From Membranihabitans maritimus (lineage in GTDB: Bacteria; Bacteroidota; Bacteroidia; Chitinophagales; Saprospiraceae), in contig NZ_JAJSLW010000003.1 of assembly GCF_021729145.1 (NCBI RefSeq), positions 325,231 through 374,803 on the forward strand: a stretch of 49,573 nt of DNA, read 5' to 3'. The position numbers and the translations under genes are program-made. Below the pieces are notes generated by a model. That model saw only the letters and a list, made by a program, of their open reading frames with translations. It did no database searches and was not told the DNA's origin. The first letter of the stretch is position 1; every line of letters starts with the position of its first letter. Shown here piece by piece: positions 9,828 through 19,340 of this stretch.

Positions 9828-10494
9828 TTCTTTCCCAAAGGTCATTCTTAGTCCGCATAAATTTTGGTATATATTTTACTCAAAAAATGACGTGCTGGGA
9901 TACAAAATAACATTCCACTGTTGTGAAATAAAAGAACGTAGAGGTTTGTCAAACCCTCCTTGTACCGGAAAATTCACCTATTTTCCATACAGGCAATTCA
10001 GCCTGAATCTTAGCCCCATAGGTTATAGGCGCAGGCTGAAACGCTGCTACACGAAGAATTACAAATTTTGATTCCAAATGATTTATAACTACTAATTTAT
10101 ATGTAGGTTATTATTTAATCCTCAATTTTAAGCTATACATTTTTGTCCTGCGATGTCTGTGGGAGCATGGATAGTCCTGGCACCTGTAATTCTAAATCAC
10201 AGATAAACAATCGTCGCCATTATTCTTAAGCCTGTCATCAATATGGAGAATTAAGCCCGGAAAGCTTCTATACAATGTCTAATTAAATAAATATGGAATT
10301 GACCAATGATAATTTACAAATGTATCCTAATGATATCAAATATTACCTCCATCAAAAGACCCTATGGGATCATATTTATAGCGTCACCTCAATCTTTTCA
10401 CCGGCTCCATTTTAAATTTATACTTTAACCAGTATCCTAATTGGTATTATTTATTGACATTTGCTAAAATGCTAGTGCAAAAATTTGATCGAAT
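9828..10494. other. 667-bp intergenic region with two hairpins
   Basis: No convincing gene. Two inverted repeats stand out: GGTTTG-T-CAAACC at 9943-9955, and ttcagcctg (9997-10005) paired with caggctgaa (10032-10040) across a 26-nt loop. Neither is followed by a T run. The rest is AT-rich. A 40-codon ORF (10293-10415) is present but shows no coding features. The region may contain a non-coding RNA, the decayed remains of a gene, or simply the leader of the following glycosyltransferase gene. Confidence 0.4.
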
Positions 10495-11445
10495 ATGAAA
10501 CTGAGTGGTTTTTCAATGGCTAAAAATGCCCACAAGCTCTATTATCCGTTAAAAGAAGCGGTCTTATCTATTTTACCCATTGTAGATGAATATATAATCG
10601 CCCTTGGTAACAACGATGAAGATGATACCACAAAACAGGATTTATTGGATATCGGATCTGATAAAATAAAAATTATAGATACGGTTTGGGATCACAAACA
10701 ATTCCCCAAAGGGATGATTCACGCTTATCAAACGGACCTTGCAAAAGAAGCTTGCAGTGGTGATTGGTTAATTCACCTGCAGGCGGATGAAGTCATTCAC
10801 GAAAAATATTGGGATACCATTATCCGCAAATGCGAACAGCGGCTTAATGATAAAAGGGTGGATGGATTTTTATTTAAATACTTACATTTCTTTGGAGATT
10901 ATTGGCACCTTGCCCATCAGCACGGGTGGTATCAAAACGAAATCAGAATTATAAGAAATGATCCTCAAATCCATTCATTCTGTTCTGCACAATCATTTAG
11001 GAGGATACCGGATTTCGATGGAATAAGTTATCGAAATAAGACCGGGACTCAAAAACTCAATGTAGAAGCCCTGGATGCATATGTTTATCATTATGGTTGG
11101 GTGCGTCCCCCATCACTGATGCAAAACAAAACCAAAGCATTCTACAAAAGCCACCGCGGTCAGGAAGAAACCGCTAAAATATTCAATACAAAGCCTACAT
11201 ATTTTGACTACGGGAATATGAATCACTATCATAAATTTGAGGGTTCGCACCCGCTCGTTATGAAAGACCGTATCCAACATTTCAACTGGGGTGACCAATT
11301 ACATTTTGAAAAGGGGTATGTTCCTGATAGGGAGCCTATGAAACACGAAAAAATGAAGTATCGCATTCTCACTTATATCGAAAATAAATTCCTGGGAGGC
11401 CGACATTTATTTCCGTATTCAAACTGGAAAAAGATAAAACCATAA
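10495..11445 (+). CDS. family 2-like glycosyltransferase
   Basis: The 316-aa protein has a GT-A-like N-terminus: MKLSGFSMAKNAHKLYYPL, then a segment predicting strand-helix alternation to ILPIVDEYIIALGNNDEDDT. The acidic motif LQADEVIHE at about 97-105 takes the place of the usual DxD metal site. A His/Trp-rich C-terminal half (about 120-310) follows, with no transmembrane helix. It resembles GT2 proteins annotated in Bacteroidota as glycosyltransferase family protein. Acceptor and sugar are unknown, and no polysaccharide cluster surrounds it. It is followed 28 nt later by a patatin gene. The fold call is moderate; the specificity is not determinable. Confidence 0.75.
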   Translation: MKLSGFSMAKNAHKLYYPLKEAVLSILPIVDEYIIALGNNDEDDTTKQDLLDIGSDKIKIIDTVWDHKQFPKGMIHAYQTDLAKEACSGDWLIHLQADEVIHEKYWDTIIRKCEQRLNDKRVDGFLFKYLHFFGDYWHLAHQHGWYQNEIRIIRNDPQIHSFCSAQSFRRIPDFDGISYRNKTGTQKLNVEALDAYVYHYGWVRPPSLMQNKTKAFYKSHRGQEETAKIFNTKPTYFDYGNMNHYHKFEGSHPLVMKDRIQHFNWGDQLHFEKGYVPDREPMKHEKMKYRILTYIENKFLGGRHLFPYSNWKKIKP

Positions 11446-11473
11446 TGTTTTTAATACGTAATTTTTTACCTTA

Positions 11474-12574
11474 ATGCTTTGTATGAGGAAGAAAAAATTG
11501 GCATTGGTTCTAAGTGGGGGTGGGTTCAAAGGAGCTTTTCAGGTTGGTGCTCTGGAATATTTGTTATACAATCCGGTCCAAATAGAAGATGAAGTAATAG
11601 ACATTCAGAAATTTGATATCATTTCTGGTGTTTCAGTAGGATCGTTAAATGGGGCATTGGTTGCTACGAATCAAATGGAAGCCTTGAAAGACATTTGGTT
11701 TAATCAAATTATCAACAGCGGTCCCGACGTCATATATGTATCCAAATACCTGGAAAATGGGAGGCCCAGTACAAAAAAAATTATCTCTGACCTCATTCCT
11801 GATTTAAATACATATCAAAAATTTGGGGTATTTTTTTCAGACAAAAAACGCGAAGAATTCCTTCAAAAGATTATTGATAATTTTTTAGATCTGGAAGGTT
11901 TTGCCGACAATACGCCCTTGCTGAATATATTAGAAAAATATATCCACCTGAACAAATTCGAAGAAGTAATTTATAAAATGGGATTTGTATCCCTTAGAGA
12001 TGGAAGATATAAATCTGTTAGTCATTCGCAAATGCCCGATAACAATGAATTGCGAAAAGCGATAATTGCTTCTTCTACCATACCCGTAATATGGCCTCCT
12101 ATCCCATCGATAAAAACCATAGACGGAGATAATTTCTTTGACAATGTTGACGGTGGGATCAGAAATGTAAGCCCACTCAAAGATGTAATCGATGAAATAA
12201 ACAAGAGTCCGGCAGATGAAAGGGATTACTACATAATCGTAATTAATTGCAGCAACAACCTCTTACCCCCGATCGACCCAGAACCCTCTCTTCTCGAGAT
12301 CGCTTCCCGGTCAATGCTGGATATAACTTTTGCTGAAATATTTAAAAATGACCTGGATCAATTTCTCTGGATTAATGATATGCTCAGTGCCCAAAACCTG
12401 AAACAGCTAAAGATTAGAAATAAAGTATATCGGAGGTACAAAATAAAAATAATTCAACCCGAAAAATCAATTGGTGACACCCTGGATGCCAGACCTGAAA
12501 TAATCAATGCTTCCAGAAAGCACGGTTATGAAATGGCAGAAAAAGTAACAAAAATCGGGGACTGGAATGTATAA
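11474..12574 (+). CDS. patatin-like phospholipase
   Basis: This is a serine lipid acyl hydrolase with a Ser-Asp dyad. The oxyanion-hole motif SGGGFKGAF is at about 14-22, the nucleophile elbow GVSVG at 52-56 (Ser54), and the dyad Asp in DGG at 226-228. The 366-aa length fits soluble bacterial patatins, and no signal peptide is visible, so it is probably cytoplasmic or membrane-peripheral. A second in-frame ATG at 11483 could be the true start, trimming three residues. It lies 28 nt after the glycosyltransferase gene and may be co-transcribed. The substrate is unknown. Confidence 0.9.
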   Translation: MLCMRKKKLALVLSGGGFKGAFQVGALEYLLYNPVQIEDEVIDIQKFDIISGVSVGSLNGALVATNQMEALKDIWFNQIINSGPDVIYVSKYLENGRPSTKKIISDLIPDLNTYQKFGVFFSDKKREEFLQKIIDNFLDLEGFADNTPLLNILEKYIHLNKFEEVIYKMGFVSLRDGRYKSVSHSQMPDNNELRKAIIASSTIPVIWPPIPSIKTIDGDNFFDNVDGGIRNVSPLKDVIDEINKSPADERDYYIIVINCSNNLLPPIDPEPSLLEIASRSMLDITFAEIFKNDLDQFLWINDMLSAQNLKQLKIRNKVYRRYKIKIIQPEKSIGDTLDARPEIINASRKHGYEMAEKVTKIGDWNV

Positions 12575-12599
12575 TAAAATACGGGAACTATTTTTTTAA

Positions 12600-13496
12600 T
12601 CAAACCGCTACTCCGATCGGTTTTTCAAAAAATTCATTCAATCCTTTTACCGGACCTATAACTTTAAATTGCTCTGGATCAAAATCAGAATTCCCCTTTA
12701 CCTGACAGCCTGTAGCCAGTATCTTCGACCCGGGGAATATGCTATTTAGTTTTTCAAAATAATTCTGGGTAGACATTGCCTTAAACTCCGTGTGAATCAT
12801 AGTCAGTATCAGATCGGGCTCTATCTGTTGCGAAACACATTCCAATTCTTCAAACCCCAAATTCAATCCGAGATTAACAGTATTGAATTTGTAATAACGA
12901 CAAATATACTCCATATAGGCAAGGTATAATTCCTGATATTCACCTGAAGGTAGAAATATCAAGACTTTTCCTTTAGAATTGCAGCAATTGGCCTCAAGAT
13001 CTTCAATACCCGCTATCAATTTTCTTTTTACAATCTGTGTAATAAAATTTTCATGCGCCAGGTTGAATGTACCACTCATATACAATAACGATGAATTATC
13101 CAGAAAGGGTAAAATATATTCGGTCATTGTAGCAATTAATCCATTTTTCCTCTCGTAGTTCTCGAAAAGAGTTTTGAACTTTTCTTCATTAAATTCCATC
13201 ACAGAAGCTGTAATGCAATCTTGTCTCAGCTCAATATTCTCATCTACTTTTCCCAGCTTTTTCAGCTCTTCTTCAATTTCCGACGACGTCAATGAAGCAA
13301 TTTGACTTATTTTGAAACCATTATTGTACAAAAGCACAATGTCCAGTAATTTCTTCATATCCGCTTCGTTGTAATAGCGGATATTAGAAGGTGTTCTTTT
13401 GGGTTCAATCACACCATATCTTTTCTCCCAGACTCTTAGGGTATGTGCTTTAATACCCGTAATAGTCTCTAAATCACTTATTGAATAATTTATCAC
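12600..13496 (-). CDS. MerR-type regulator with degenerate B12-binding-like domain
   Basis: The 298-aa protein has an N-terminal MerR winged helix (about 3-72, with TLRVWEKRYGVIEPKR and NIRYYNEADMKKL). A helical bundle (about 90-165) and a Rossmann-like domain (about 175-290) follow, as in the CarH/LitR photoreceptor-repressor family. In CarH the cobalt ligand sits in an E/DxHxxG motif. Here the equivalent loop at 186-191 reads EYQELY, so the His and Gly are missing and canonical base-off cobalamin binding looks unlikely. It is divergent from bshA across about 500 bp. Targets are not evident. Confidence 0.85.
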   Translation of the reverse strand: MINYSISDLETITGIKAHTLRVWEKRYGVIEPKRTPSNIRYYNEADMKKLLDIVLLYNNGFKISQIASLTSSEIEEELKKLGKVDENIELRQDCITASVMEFNEEKFKTLFENYERKNGLIATMTEYILPFLDNSSLLYMSGTFNLAHENFITQIVKRKLIAGIEDLEANCCNSKGKVLIFLPSGEYQELYLAYMEYICRYYKFNTVNLGLNLGFEELECVSQQIEPDLILTMIHTEFKAMSTQNYFEKLNSIFPGSKILATGCQVKGNSDFDPEQFKVIGPVKGLNEFFEKPIGVAV

Positions 13497-13995
13497 AATA
13501 ATTTGTTTTCTGCTTATTGAATAATTAGCTGAGTAGAATTACCCGTCATTTCGTCCAATCTTCAATGGTCCACTAATTAATACAATTTCGATCAAGGCTA
13601 CAAATGTATAGACGAACTAATTCATTTATCAGTTTATTACCCTGAATCAACTTTTAAACCCAATTTTATCGAATTTTGTTTCAAATTTTACTCTAAAATT
13701 ATATTTATATTAATTTTCTTCCGTTGTAATGACCTGACTTCAATAGTTATTTAGAGGTTCATAGCATATAAATAATGGCTTTGATTGGTAGATGATACCT
13801 TTGAACGCAGTCATTATTTGATCTGGAGATATGTCTTAATAATACTTCTCGTGGCCTAACTTTTTATAGAGATCTACTCCAAAAGATACTTTGACCCTGG
13901 CATGGAAAGTCTATATTTACCAACATTTATAAATAATCTAGAACAAAATCTATTTAAGAGGAGTTTAATACTACAAATATTTACAACACAAAAAA
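13497..13995. other. intergenic region between divergent merR-type gene and bshA
   Basis: About 500 bp, AT-rich, with no ORF of note. On the minus strand the sequence TACATTTG (complement of 13601-13608) matches the Bacteroidota -7 consensus TAnnTTTG about 105 bp upstream of the regulator start, but no -33 TTTG is obvious at the right spacing. aaataatg (13770-13777) and cattattt (13812-13819) form an 8-bp inverted repeat. Both promoters should lie here. Confidence 0.35.
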
Positions 13996-15135
13996 ATGAA
14001 AATAGGAATAGTCTGTTATCCTACTTATGGGGGGAGTGGTGTAGTAGCTACGGAAATTGGAATGGCATTGGCCCATAAAGGACATCAAGTTCATTTTATT
14101 TCATATAAAAGGCCGGCCCGATTAATTTCATTTCAAGAAAACATCTATCACCATGAAGTGACTCCTGTAGACTATCCTTTATTTGAATACACACCCTATG
14201 AGAGTGCTCTTGCCAGCAAAATAGTAGATGTTGTAAAATATTCAGACCTTGACCTCTTACACGTCCACTATGCCATCCCACATGCTATTGTTGCATTTTT
14301 GGCTCGCAGCATACTTCGCGCCGAAAACATCGATATTCCTGTCGTAACCACTTTACACGGCTCTGATATTACCCTGGTAGGAAGAGATGAAACCTTCTCC
14401 CCTGTAGTAACTTTCAGTATCAACCAAAGTGATGGGGTAACGGCCGTATCCAATCATTTAAAAGAAGAGACCCTAAACAACTTTGACGTTTCAAATGAAA
14501 TAAAAGTTATCTATAATTTCATTGACTTCAATCGTTTTCACTGGACTAATAAGGATCATTTTAAAAAAATGTTTGCGCCGGAGGATGAGAAAATTCTGGT
14601 ACATATCTCTAATTTCAGGAAGGTAAAAAGAGCCAGCGATGTAGTAAAAGTTTTTAAAGAAGTCCACGATAAAATGCCTTCAAAATTGCTAATGATCGGA
14701 GATGGTCCGGAAAGACCGAATATAGAAAGGTTATGTAGAGAAATTGGCCTATGCCATGAAATCCGATTTTTAGGTAAACAAGATGCGATTTCAGAAATAC
14801 TAGCTATATCAGATGTCTTTATTCTTCCTTCTGCAAACGAAAGTTTTGGATTAGCTGCCCTGGAAGCCATGGCCTGTAAAGTTCCTATTATATCAACTAA
14901 TATAGGTGGCATTCCCGAAGTAAATATTGAAGGAGAAACGGGATTTCTCAGCAATGTTGGGGATATCAAAGACATGGCTAAAAATACTCTTAAAATTCTC
15001 GAGAACCCTGAATTACATGAGACCTTCAGGAACAATGCATATAAACGAGCGCAGGAATTTGACCTCAACAAAATTCTTCCACAATACGAATCGTATTACG
15101 AAGAAATAATAGAAAGGAGTAAGGTATCAATTTAA
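13996..15135 (+). CDS. bshA: N-acetyl-alpha-D-glucosaminyl L-malate synthase BshA
   Basis: This GT-B, family 4 glycosyltransferase joins UDP-GlcNAc to L-malate in the first step of bacillithiol synthesis. The N-terminus MKIGIVCYPTYGGSGVVATE, the LHVHYAIPHA segment and TTLHGSDITLVGRDE are BshA hallmarks. The C-terminal GT-B domain carries NESFGLAALEAMACKVPII, the nucleotide-sugar E-x7-E region. Its 379 aa match the family. bshB and bshC are not in the window. The gene ends nine bases inside the convergent porZ-like gene, so the two mRNAs overlap tail to tail. Confidence 0.95.
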   Translation: MKIGIVCYPTYGGSGVVATEIGMALAHKGHQVHFISYKRPARLISFQENIYHHEVTPVDYPLFEYTPYESALASKIVDVVKYSDLDLLHVHYAIPHAIVAFLARSILRAENIDIPVVTTLHGSDITLVGRDETFSPVVTFSINQSDGVTAVSNHLKEETLNNFDVSNEIKVIYNFIDFNRFHWTNKDHFKKMFAPEDEKILVHISNFRKVKRASDVVKVFKEVHDKMPSKLLMIGDGPERPNIERLCREIGLCHEIRFLGKQDAISEILAISDVFILPSANESFGLAALEAMACKVPIISTNIGGIPEVNIEGETGFLSNVGDIKDMAKNTLKILENPELHETFRNNAYKRAQEFDLNKILPQYESYYEEIIERSKVSI

Positions 15136-17421
15136 TATAAAGACTTTCCCAACCTGTGTAAAAGGATTCAGAGATTCGTCACTGGTAGCAAATACCAGAT
15201 ACACACCACTTTTTACGGGTCTTCCATCCTGGTCTACACGATCCCAAACCAATTGACCACCTGTCGCACGATTTTCATAGATCAACCGTCCGTCCAATGA
15301 TGTTATCCGTACTAAGGCATTGGATGACAACTCTTTAATCCCCACCCTTCCGTTAAAATCCGGGGGAACTGGATTTGGATACACAACTACTTTCTTTTGA
15401 TTAACCTGATCCGTCAGGGTAGCTTCGCCCTTGTATGAAACTAATCCTTCCTCTGTGGCAATATACACTTCACCACTTTCATCATCGATAGAAATATCAG
15501 TAATATTGTCAGAAGGTAAGGGAGAATTTTGAACCGTGAAATGATGTTCTATGGATTCGGTTGTTCGATTAATGACATATACACCGTTTTCCGTACCAAA
15601 CCATTTTCGATTTCCCGGATCAATAGCTATCGCTTTTACATTTTCCCCTCTTAGTAAGACCCCTGGAGTATTATTCACTTCAATAACGGGTTTTCTTCCT
15701 TCGCATATATCTTCCAGTGCAAGGCCACCACAATCGAATCGAACGGGGCCGTTCTCTGTGCCAATCCATATAACGCCCTCACGATCTACCGCCATTTCAT
15801 TGATACTTGCATTATCAAATTCGGTTCCATTACCTCCTGTTTTGGGTAAAATGATCCGGGTTCTGTCATCGGCATTATTATTCCAGTCACCAGGATCAAG
15901 AATAACAATACCTATATTATCCACATCAATCCAAACCATTCCAAAATCATCAACGACCAACCTCTCAACCCTGGATTCCACCGGGATAGAAAAATGAAAC
16001 CATTCGCCGTCGTTTCGCCTGACGACTATAGGTCTTGGGGCATAGTGATTCGACATCCACAAATTACCGGAAGCCTCCCGAAATAAATCTGAAATACGGA
16101 TTCTATCTTCGTGAAATACCGACTCACGCAACGTAGAATTTTCATCATCATAAACCTGAAGTTGACCCTGGGAATATTCGACCAAACCATCCCAAAAACT
16201 ACCGATATAAACTTTATCTTCAACCGGATCCGTTTCAATGCAATACAAATCCCTCATGTTCCTTTCCATAAGTTCGGGATGGGTATTCCTCCCAAATAAT
16301 TTCCACCTCATGGAATCATTGGTATAAAAACCATCTTCCCTGAATAAATTATTAAAGATCTGTGTGACACCACCTGTAGCCACAAATAATGCCCCATTCA
16401 GCACTCCCATCTCTGAAATAAATTCAGATGGTACGCCATCAATTCCAACATCTACACATTCCTCTTCAAAATATCCAATATATCCATCCTTAATGTACCA
16501 AAATACCCCATTATCATCAATAGTAACATCCTGGATTCCATTCAGGCATGAATTAAATTGCTGACTAAGATCCGTACCATCCCACCTCAATATATTATAA
16601 AAATCATTAATATAAATCAATTCATTTCCTGTACTTTTAATACTTCGAATAGGCCTTCTAACCGGAATAGCAGTTTCTTCTGCTAATTGTAATTCTGCAT
16701 TCCACTCAAATAATTTTTCACTGGATAAGAAATAAATTCTTTCGTCCCACACCTCCAATCCATTAATTTCCGCTTCTAAACCGGTAAACTGGATATCCCA
16801 CTGATTAATATCCGCAAAGTTATTTTCAGCAGAAAGGGAATAACTGAATAAATCAAACGAAGAGGCTCCCAATAACCGTACTTCTGAAGCTGATGTATCA
16901 ATCGATAACGAGTGAATCGGACTGTCAGTAAAAAGTGTCGAAACAAATTCGCGCTGGGCAAGATCTATTTGTACTATCCCAAAATCAGTGGCCAGAAATC
17001 CCGAATTCCCATGGGTGACAATATCATTGATCTCCTTGCTGACCAAAATATTTTCATTGTTCTTGATACCGCTTAAATTATAGGTTTCATCAGGTGTAAG
17101 GATATCAATATTCCCATTTTCGTACCCGATAACCACAGCTCCCAGCTCTGAAATATAACAGGTATTGGAAATTCCAATATCCGATAGTCCATTTACCTTA
17201 TTAAAAGATATAATTTCACGGTCTTCTGGATAAAAAAAACTTACCTGATATCGGTTATTTACAATAATGGACTGGTCCCCATTTTGAATAGAAAAATAAC
17301 CGGTAGACGGGAAATAAGACTTCCATTCCCCCAGCCCAAAAACAGAATTTTCCTGACCGAATGATAGATTCAGACAGGAAAATCCTAACATAAAAAACAG
17401 TAAAGTAGTTGTTCTTATCAT
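15127..17421 (-). CDS. porZ: PorZ-like type IX secretion component
   Basis: The 764-aa protein has a signal peptide (residues 1-22), an N-terminal PorZ-type beta-propeller (about 30-330, starting FGLGEWKSYFPS), a second two-component-regulator-like propeller (about 335-665), and a C-terminal T9SS sorting domain beginning VVVYPNPVPPDFNG and ending QVGKVFILN. PorZ is part of the cell-surface attachment complex with PorU, where it binds anionic LPS in Porphyromonas. Whether it handles A-LPS here is unknown. Its start overlaps the stop of the upstream DUF937 gene by four bases (17418-17421), and its end overlaps bshA by nine. Confidence 0.85.
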   Translation of the reverse strand: MIRTTTLLFFMLGFSCLNLSFGQENSVFGLGEWKSYFPSTGYFSIQNGDQSIIVNNRYQVSFFYPEDREIISFNKVNGLSDIGISNTCYISELGAVVIGYENGNIDILTPDETYNLSGIKNNENILVSKEINDIVTHGNSGFLATDFGIVQIDLAQREFVSTLFTDSPIHSLSIDTSASEVRLLGASSFDLFSYSLSAENNFADINQWDIQFTGLEAEINGLEVWDERIYFLSSEKLFEWNAELQLAEETAIPVRRPIRSIKSTGNELIYINDFYNILRWDGTDLSQQFNSCLNGIQDVTIDDNGVFWYIKDGYIGYFEEECVDVGIDGVPSEFISEMGVLNGALFVATGGVTQIFNNLFREDGFYTNDSMRWKLFGRNTHPELMERNMRDLYCIETDPVEDKVYIGSFWDGLVEYSQGQLQVYDDENSTLRESVFHEDRIRISDLFREASGNLWMSNHYAPRPIVVRRNDGEWFHFSIPVESRVERLVVDDFGMVWIDVDNIGIVILDPGDWNNNADDRTRIILPKTGGNGTEFDNASINEMAVDREGVIWIGTENGPVRFDCGGLALEDICEGRKPVIEVNNTPGVLLRGENVKAIAIDPGNRKWFGTENGVYVINRTTESIEHHFTVQNSPLPSDNITDISIDDESGEVYIATEEGLVSYKGEATLTDQVNQKKVVVYPNPVPPDFNGRVGIKELSSNALVRITSLDGRLIYENRATGGQLVWDRVDQDGRPVKSGVYLVFATSDESLNPFTQVGKVFILN

Positions 17422-18041
17422 TTACGAAAAAAGTTGCCAAATACCTTCATGCCTATTCCCGCCACATCATCCGTTATACTTCCATCTCCGTCCTGGTCAA
17501 GAATTGAATTTAGAAAACTGGACTGGCCTGAATTATTTGATTGCATCGATCCAAGGACACCACTTAAGATATTGCCTAATCCCCCACCAGAACTTTGATT
17601 ATTACGAGCTTTGCCCAACGCTCCAAGTACAAAAGGAGCCAGTTTGACAGCCAACGACATCAATTGATTTTTTTCAACACCCGTACTTTTGGAAAGGGAG
17701 TTAAATACATTATTCTCTTTACTTCCAAAGACATTTCGCAATATTCCTGCACCATTCAACATTCTTTCATTACCCTGCGCCATTTTTGCATCCCTGTTCA
17801 GTAAATTACCAGCTATATCCTCAAAAATCGAACCATCGTGATCATTCCGTATCGCATTATCTAGCGCTTGCATACCCTGGGGCGATTGTGCGTTTTTACC
17901 AATAGCAGCCAGCATGGTCTTCATCACACTGTCCATAGCTACTTCCGTTTTTTGCTCGTCACCAATTCCCACTTCACTGCTGAGCTGAGAAACCATTTTA
18001 TTCCCCAACGATCCTGAAAGTAATTCCAAAACATTTTCCAT
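17418..18041 (-). CDS. DUF937 domain protein
   Basis: The 207-aa protein fits DUF937: MENVLELLSGSLG, MQALDNAIRNDHDGSIFEDI and GILRNVFGSKENNVFNSLSK. It has a Gly/Ser/Asn-rich linker (about 150-175). A C-terminal EF-hand-like loop DQDGDGSITDD at about 184-194 could bind calcium, and a degenerate copy, NDHDGSIFEDI, occurs near 67-77. No signal peptide is visible. It is translationally coupled to the downstream porZ-like gene through an ATGA overlap. Function unknown; the coupling may mean co-expression with T9SS. Confidence 0.8.
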   Translation of the reverse strand: MENVLELLSGSLGNKMVSQLSSEVGIGDEQKTEVAMDSVMKTMLAAIGKNAQSPQGMQALDNAIRNDHDGSIFEDIAGNLLNRDAKMAQGNERMLNGAGILRNVFGSKENNVFNSLSKSTGVEKNQLMSLAVKLAPFVLGALGKARNNQSSGGGLGNILSGVLGSMQSNNSGQSSFLNSILDQDGDGSITDDVAGIGMKVFGNFFRK

Positions 18042-18069
18042 GATTATACATTTTTATTTTAAAGTTATG

Positions 18070-18089
18070 TGTTGTACGACAATACAACA
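18070..18089. promoter_or_regulatory. inverted repeat upstream of DUF937 gene
   Basis: tgttgta (18070-18076) and tacaaca (18083-18089) form a perfect 7-bp inverted repeat with a 6-nt spacer, 29 bp before the DUF937 start codon on the minus strand. A second one, catttc/gaaatg (18167-18183), lies farther upstream. They could be operators or 5'-UTR hairpins. No matching regulator is identifiable. Confidence 0.3.
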
Positions 18090-18288
18090 AAAAATTCCGA
18101 GAATCGTACACTATGATTTGCAGTGCTGATACTTTCTGAATTAATTATACAAGTTTTCAGGGGTTGCATTTCAAATGGAAATGACAACGCTGTAAAATAC
18201 TAAATATAAACAGGGTGTTCAAATCTATTTCAAAATCAATATCCAGTTACTATTATTTTTTTATCAATTTTACACCAAATAAATTAAC

Positions 18289-18726
18289 ATGTTTTCAAGA
18301 TTTATATTTTACATTTTTTCCATTTTTCTATTTCAATTAAATTCCGGAATAACCCAAACTTCAGGTTGGGACCAATTATCCGATGTAACGATAAAAAAAG
18401 AATTTAATGATTATCTGGGATTTGAAGTTGAAGTTCCCGAATTTTCAGATTCTATTAAAAAATTACAAGGCTCTACCATCCAATTGGATGGGTACATCAT
18501 TCCCATAGAAGGATATAAAAGCCACACTGAATTTATTTTCTCGGCTTACCCGTATAATATGTGCTATTTTTGTGGAGGGGCAGGACCCGAAACTGTAATG
18601 GAAGTGGAAGCCCAAAAGCCCATAGAATTTACTTCTGAAAAAATATCCATTCAGGGCATTTTACACCTAAATTCCAAAGACCCCAATCGATTGATGTTTA
18701 TATTAGAAAAAGCGGAATTACTTTGA
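18289..18726 (+). CDS. small secreted protein, DUF3299-like
   Basis: The 145-aa protein has a signal peptide (about 1-23) and a core with IQLDGYIIPIEGYKSHTEF followed by the Cys-containing CYFCGGAGPETVMEV. This recalls DUF3299 proteins (a pattern like GYxxPl...C..GPPP), with two Cys in CxxC spacing that could be redox-active or bind metal. The 3' end overlaps the convergent membrane-protein gene by nine bases. The family assignment is tentative. Confidence 0.6.
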   Translation: MFSRFIFYIFSIFLFQLNSGITQTSGWDQLSDVTIKKEFNDYLGFEVEVPEFSDSIKKLQGSTIQLDGYIIPIEGYKSHTEFIFSAYPYNMCYFCGGAGPETVMEVEAQKPIEFTSEKISIQGILHLNSKDPNRLMFILEKAELL

Positions 18727-19224
18727 AAGCTTCCTTTTTGTCAATACCCGAAGCACCAACAAGACAAGTGCAAAGCCCAAAACCACCTGGATAAAAGGCA
18801 GACCTGAAATTCCAATATCAAATAATACTTCTATTCCCATAAAAACGAAAATCAAAACAAATACATATCCTAAAAATGACTTCAATTGATTAAACCCCGG
18901 AATTTTTTTAAATGAAACATTAAATTGAATTAACCATAAAACTATAATCATGGTGAAAATGGGAATTAATAAGCTGAAATTTTTAACGGGGCCATTTGCA
19001 TTACCTTCAATCAAGTCGTACAAAAAAATATTAATCGCAAATATTCCAGGAATCACGGACGAATAGACTAGGAATGTATAAAAATAATTCCACGGGAAAG
19101 CCTCCCCCCCACGAAAACGGGAAAACAACCATCCCAGTAGCGTCGACAGGATTAAAGACACTGAATAAAACAATGGAATAAATATGTTATTGGACCATAC
19201 CCGTAAAAAATCTTCAAAAGCCAT
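18718..19224 (-). CDS. small integral membrane protein, unknown function
   Basis: The 168-aa protein has about five hydrophobic segments (roughly 14-34, 47-67, 83-101, 115-133 and 138-158) and a basic C-terminus (LTKRKLSK), suggesting an inner-membrane protein. No family motif recognised. It is convergent with the DUF3299-like gene and divergent from the subtilase gene. Confidence 0.65.
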   Translation of the reverse strand: MAFEDFLRVWSNNIFIPLFYSVSLILSTLLGWLFSRFRGGEAFPWNYFYTFLVYSSVIPGIFAINIFLYDLIEGNANGPVKNFSLLIPIFTMIIVLWLIQFNVSFKKIPGFNQLKSFLGYVFVLIFVFMGIEVLFDIGISGLPFIQVVLGFALVLLVLRVLTKRKLSK

Positions 19225-19340
19225 TAATATTTTTTAAGAATTGAAATTTACAAAAATGATAGAAAAGAACTTTCTTCATGCGTTAATATAATACAATGAC
19301 AAAAAGAACTTTTACGTTGGGCGTATTGAATTCTCAGGAT

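Noticed and set aside
9775-10071. 98-codon frame after the DUF4112 gene
   Set aside because: It begins inside the DUF4112 gene in another frame, and the product is basic with no domain or signal.
10293-10415. 40-codon ORF in the long gap
   Set aside because: Such a length is expected by chance in AT-rich DNA and no hairpin or start context supports it.
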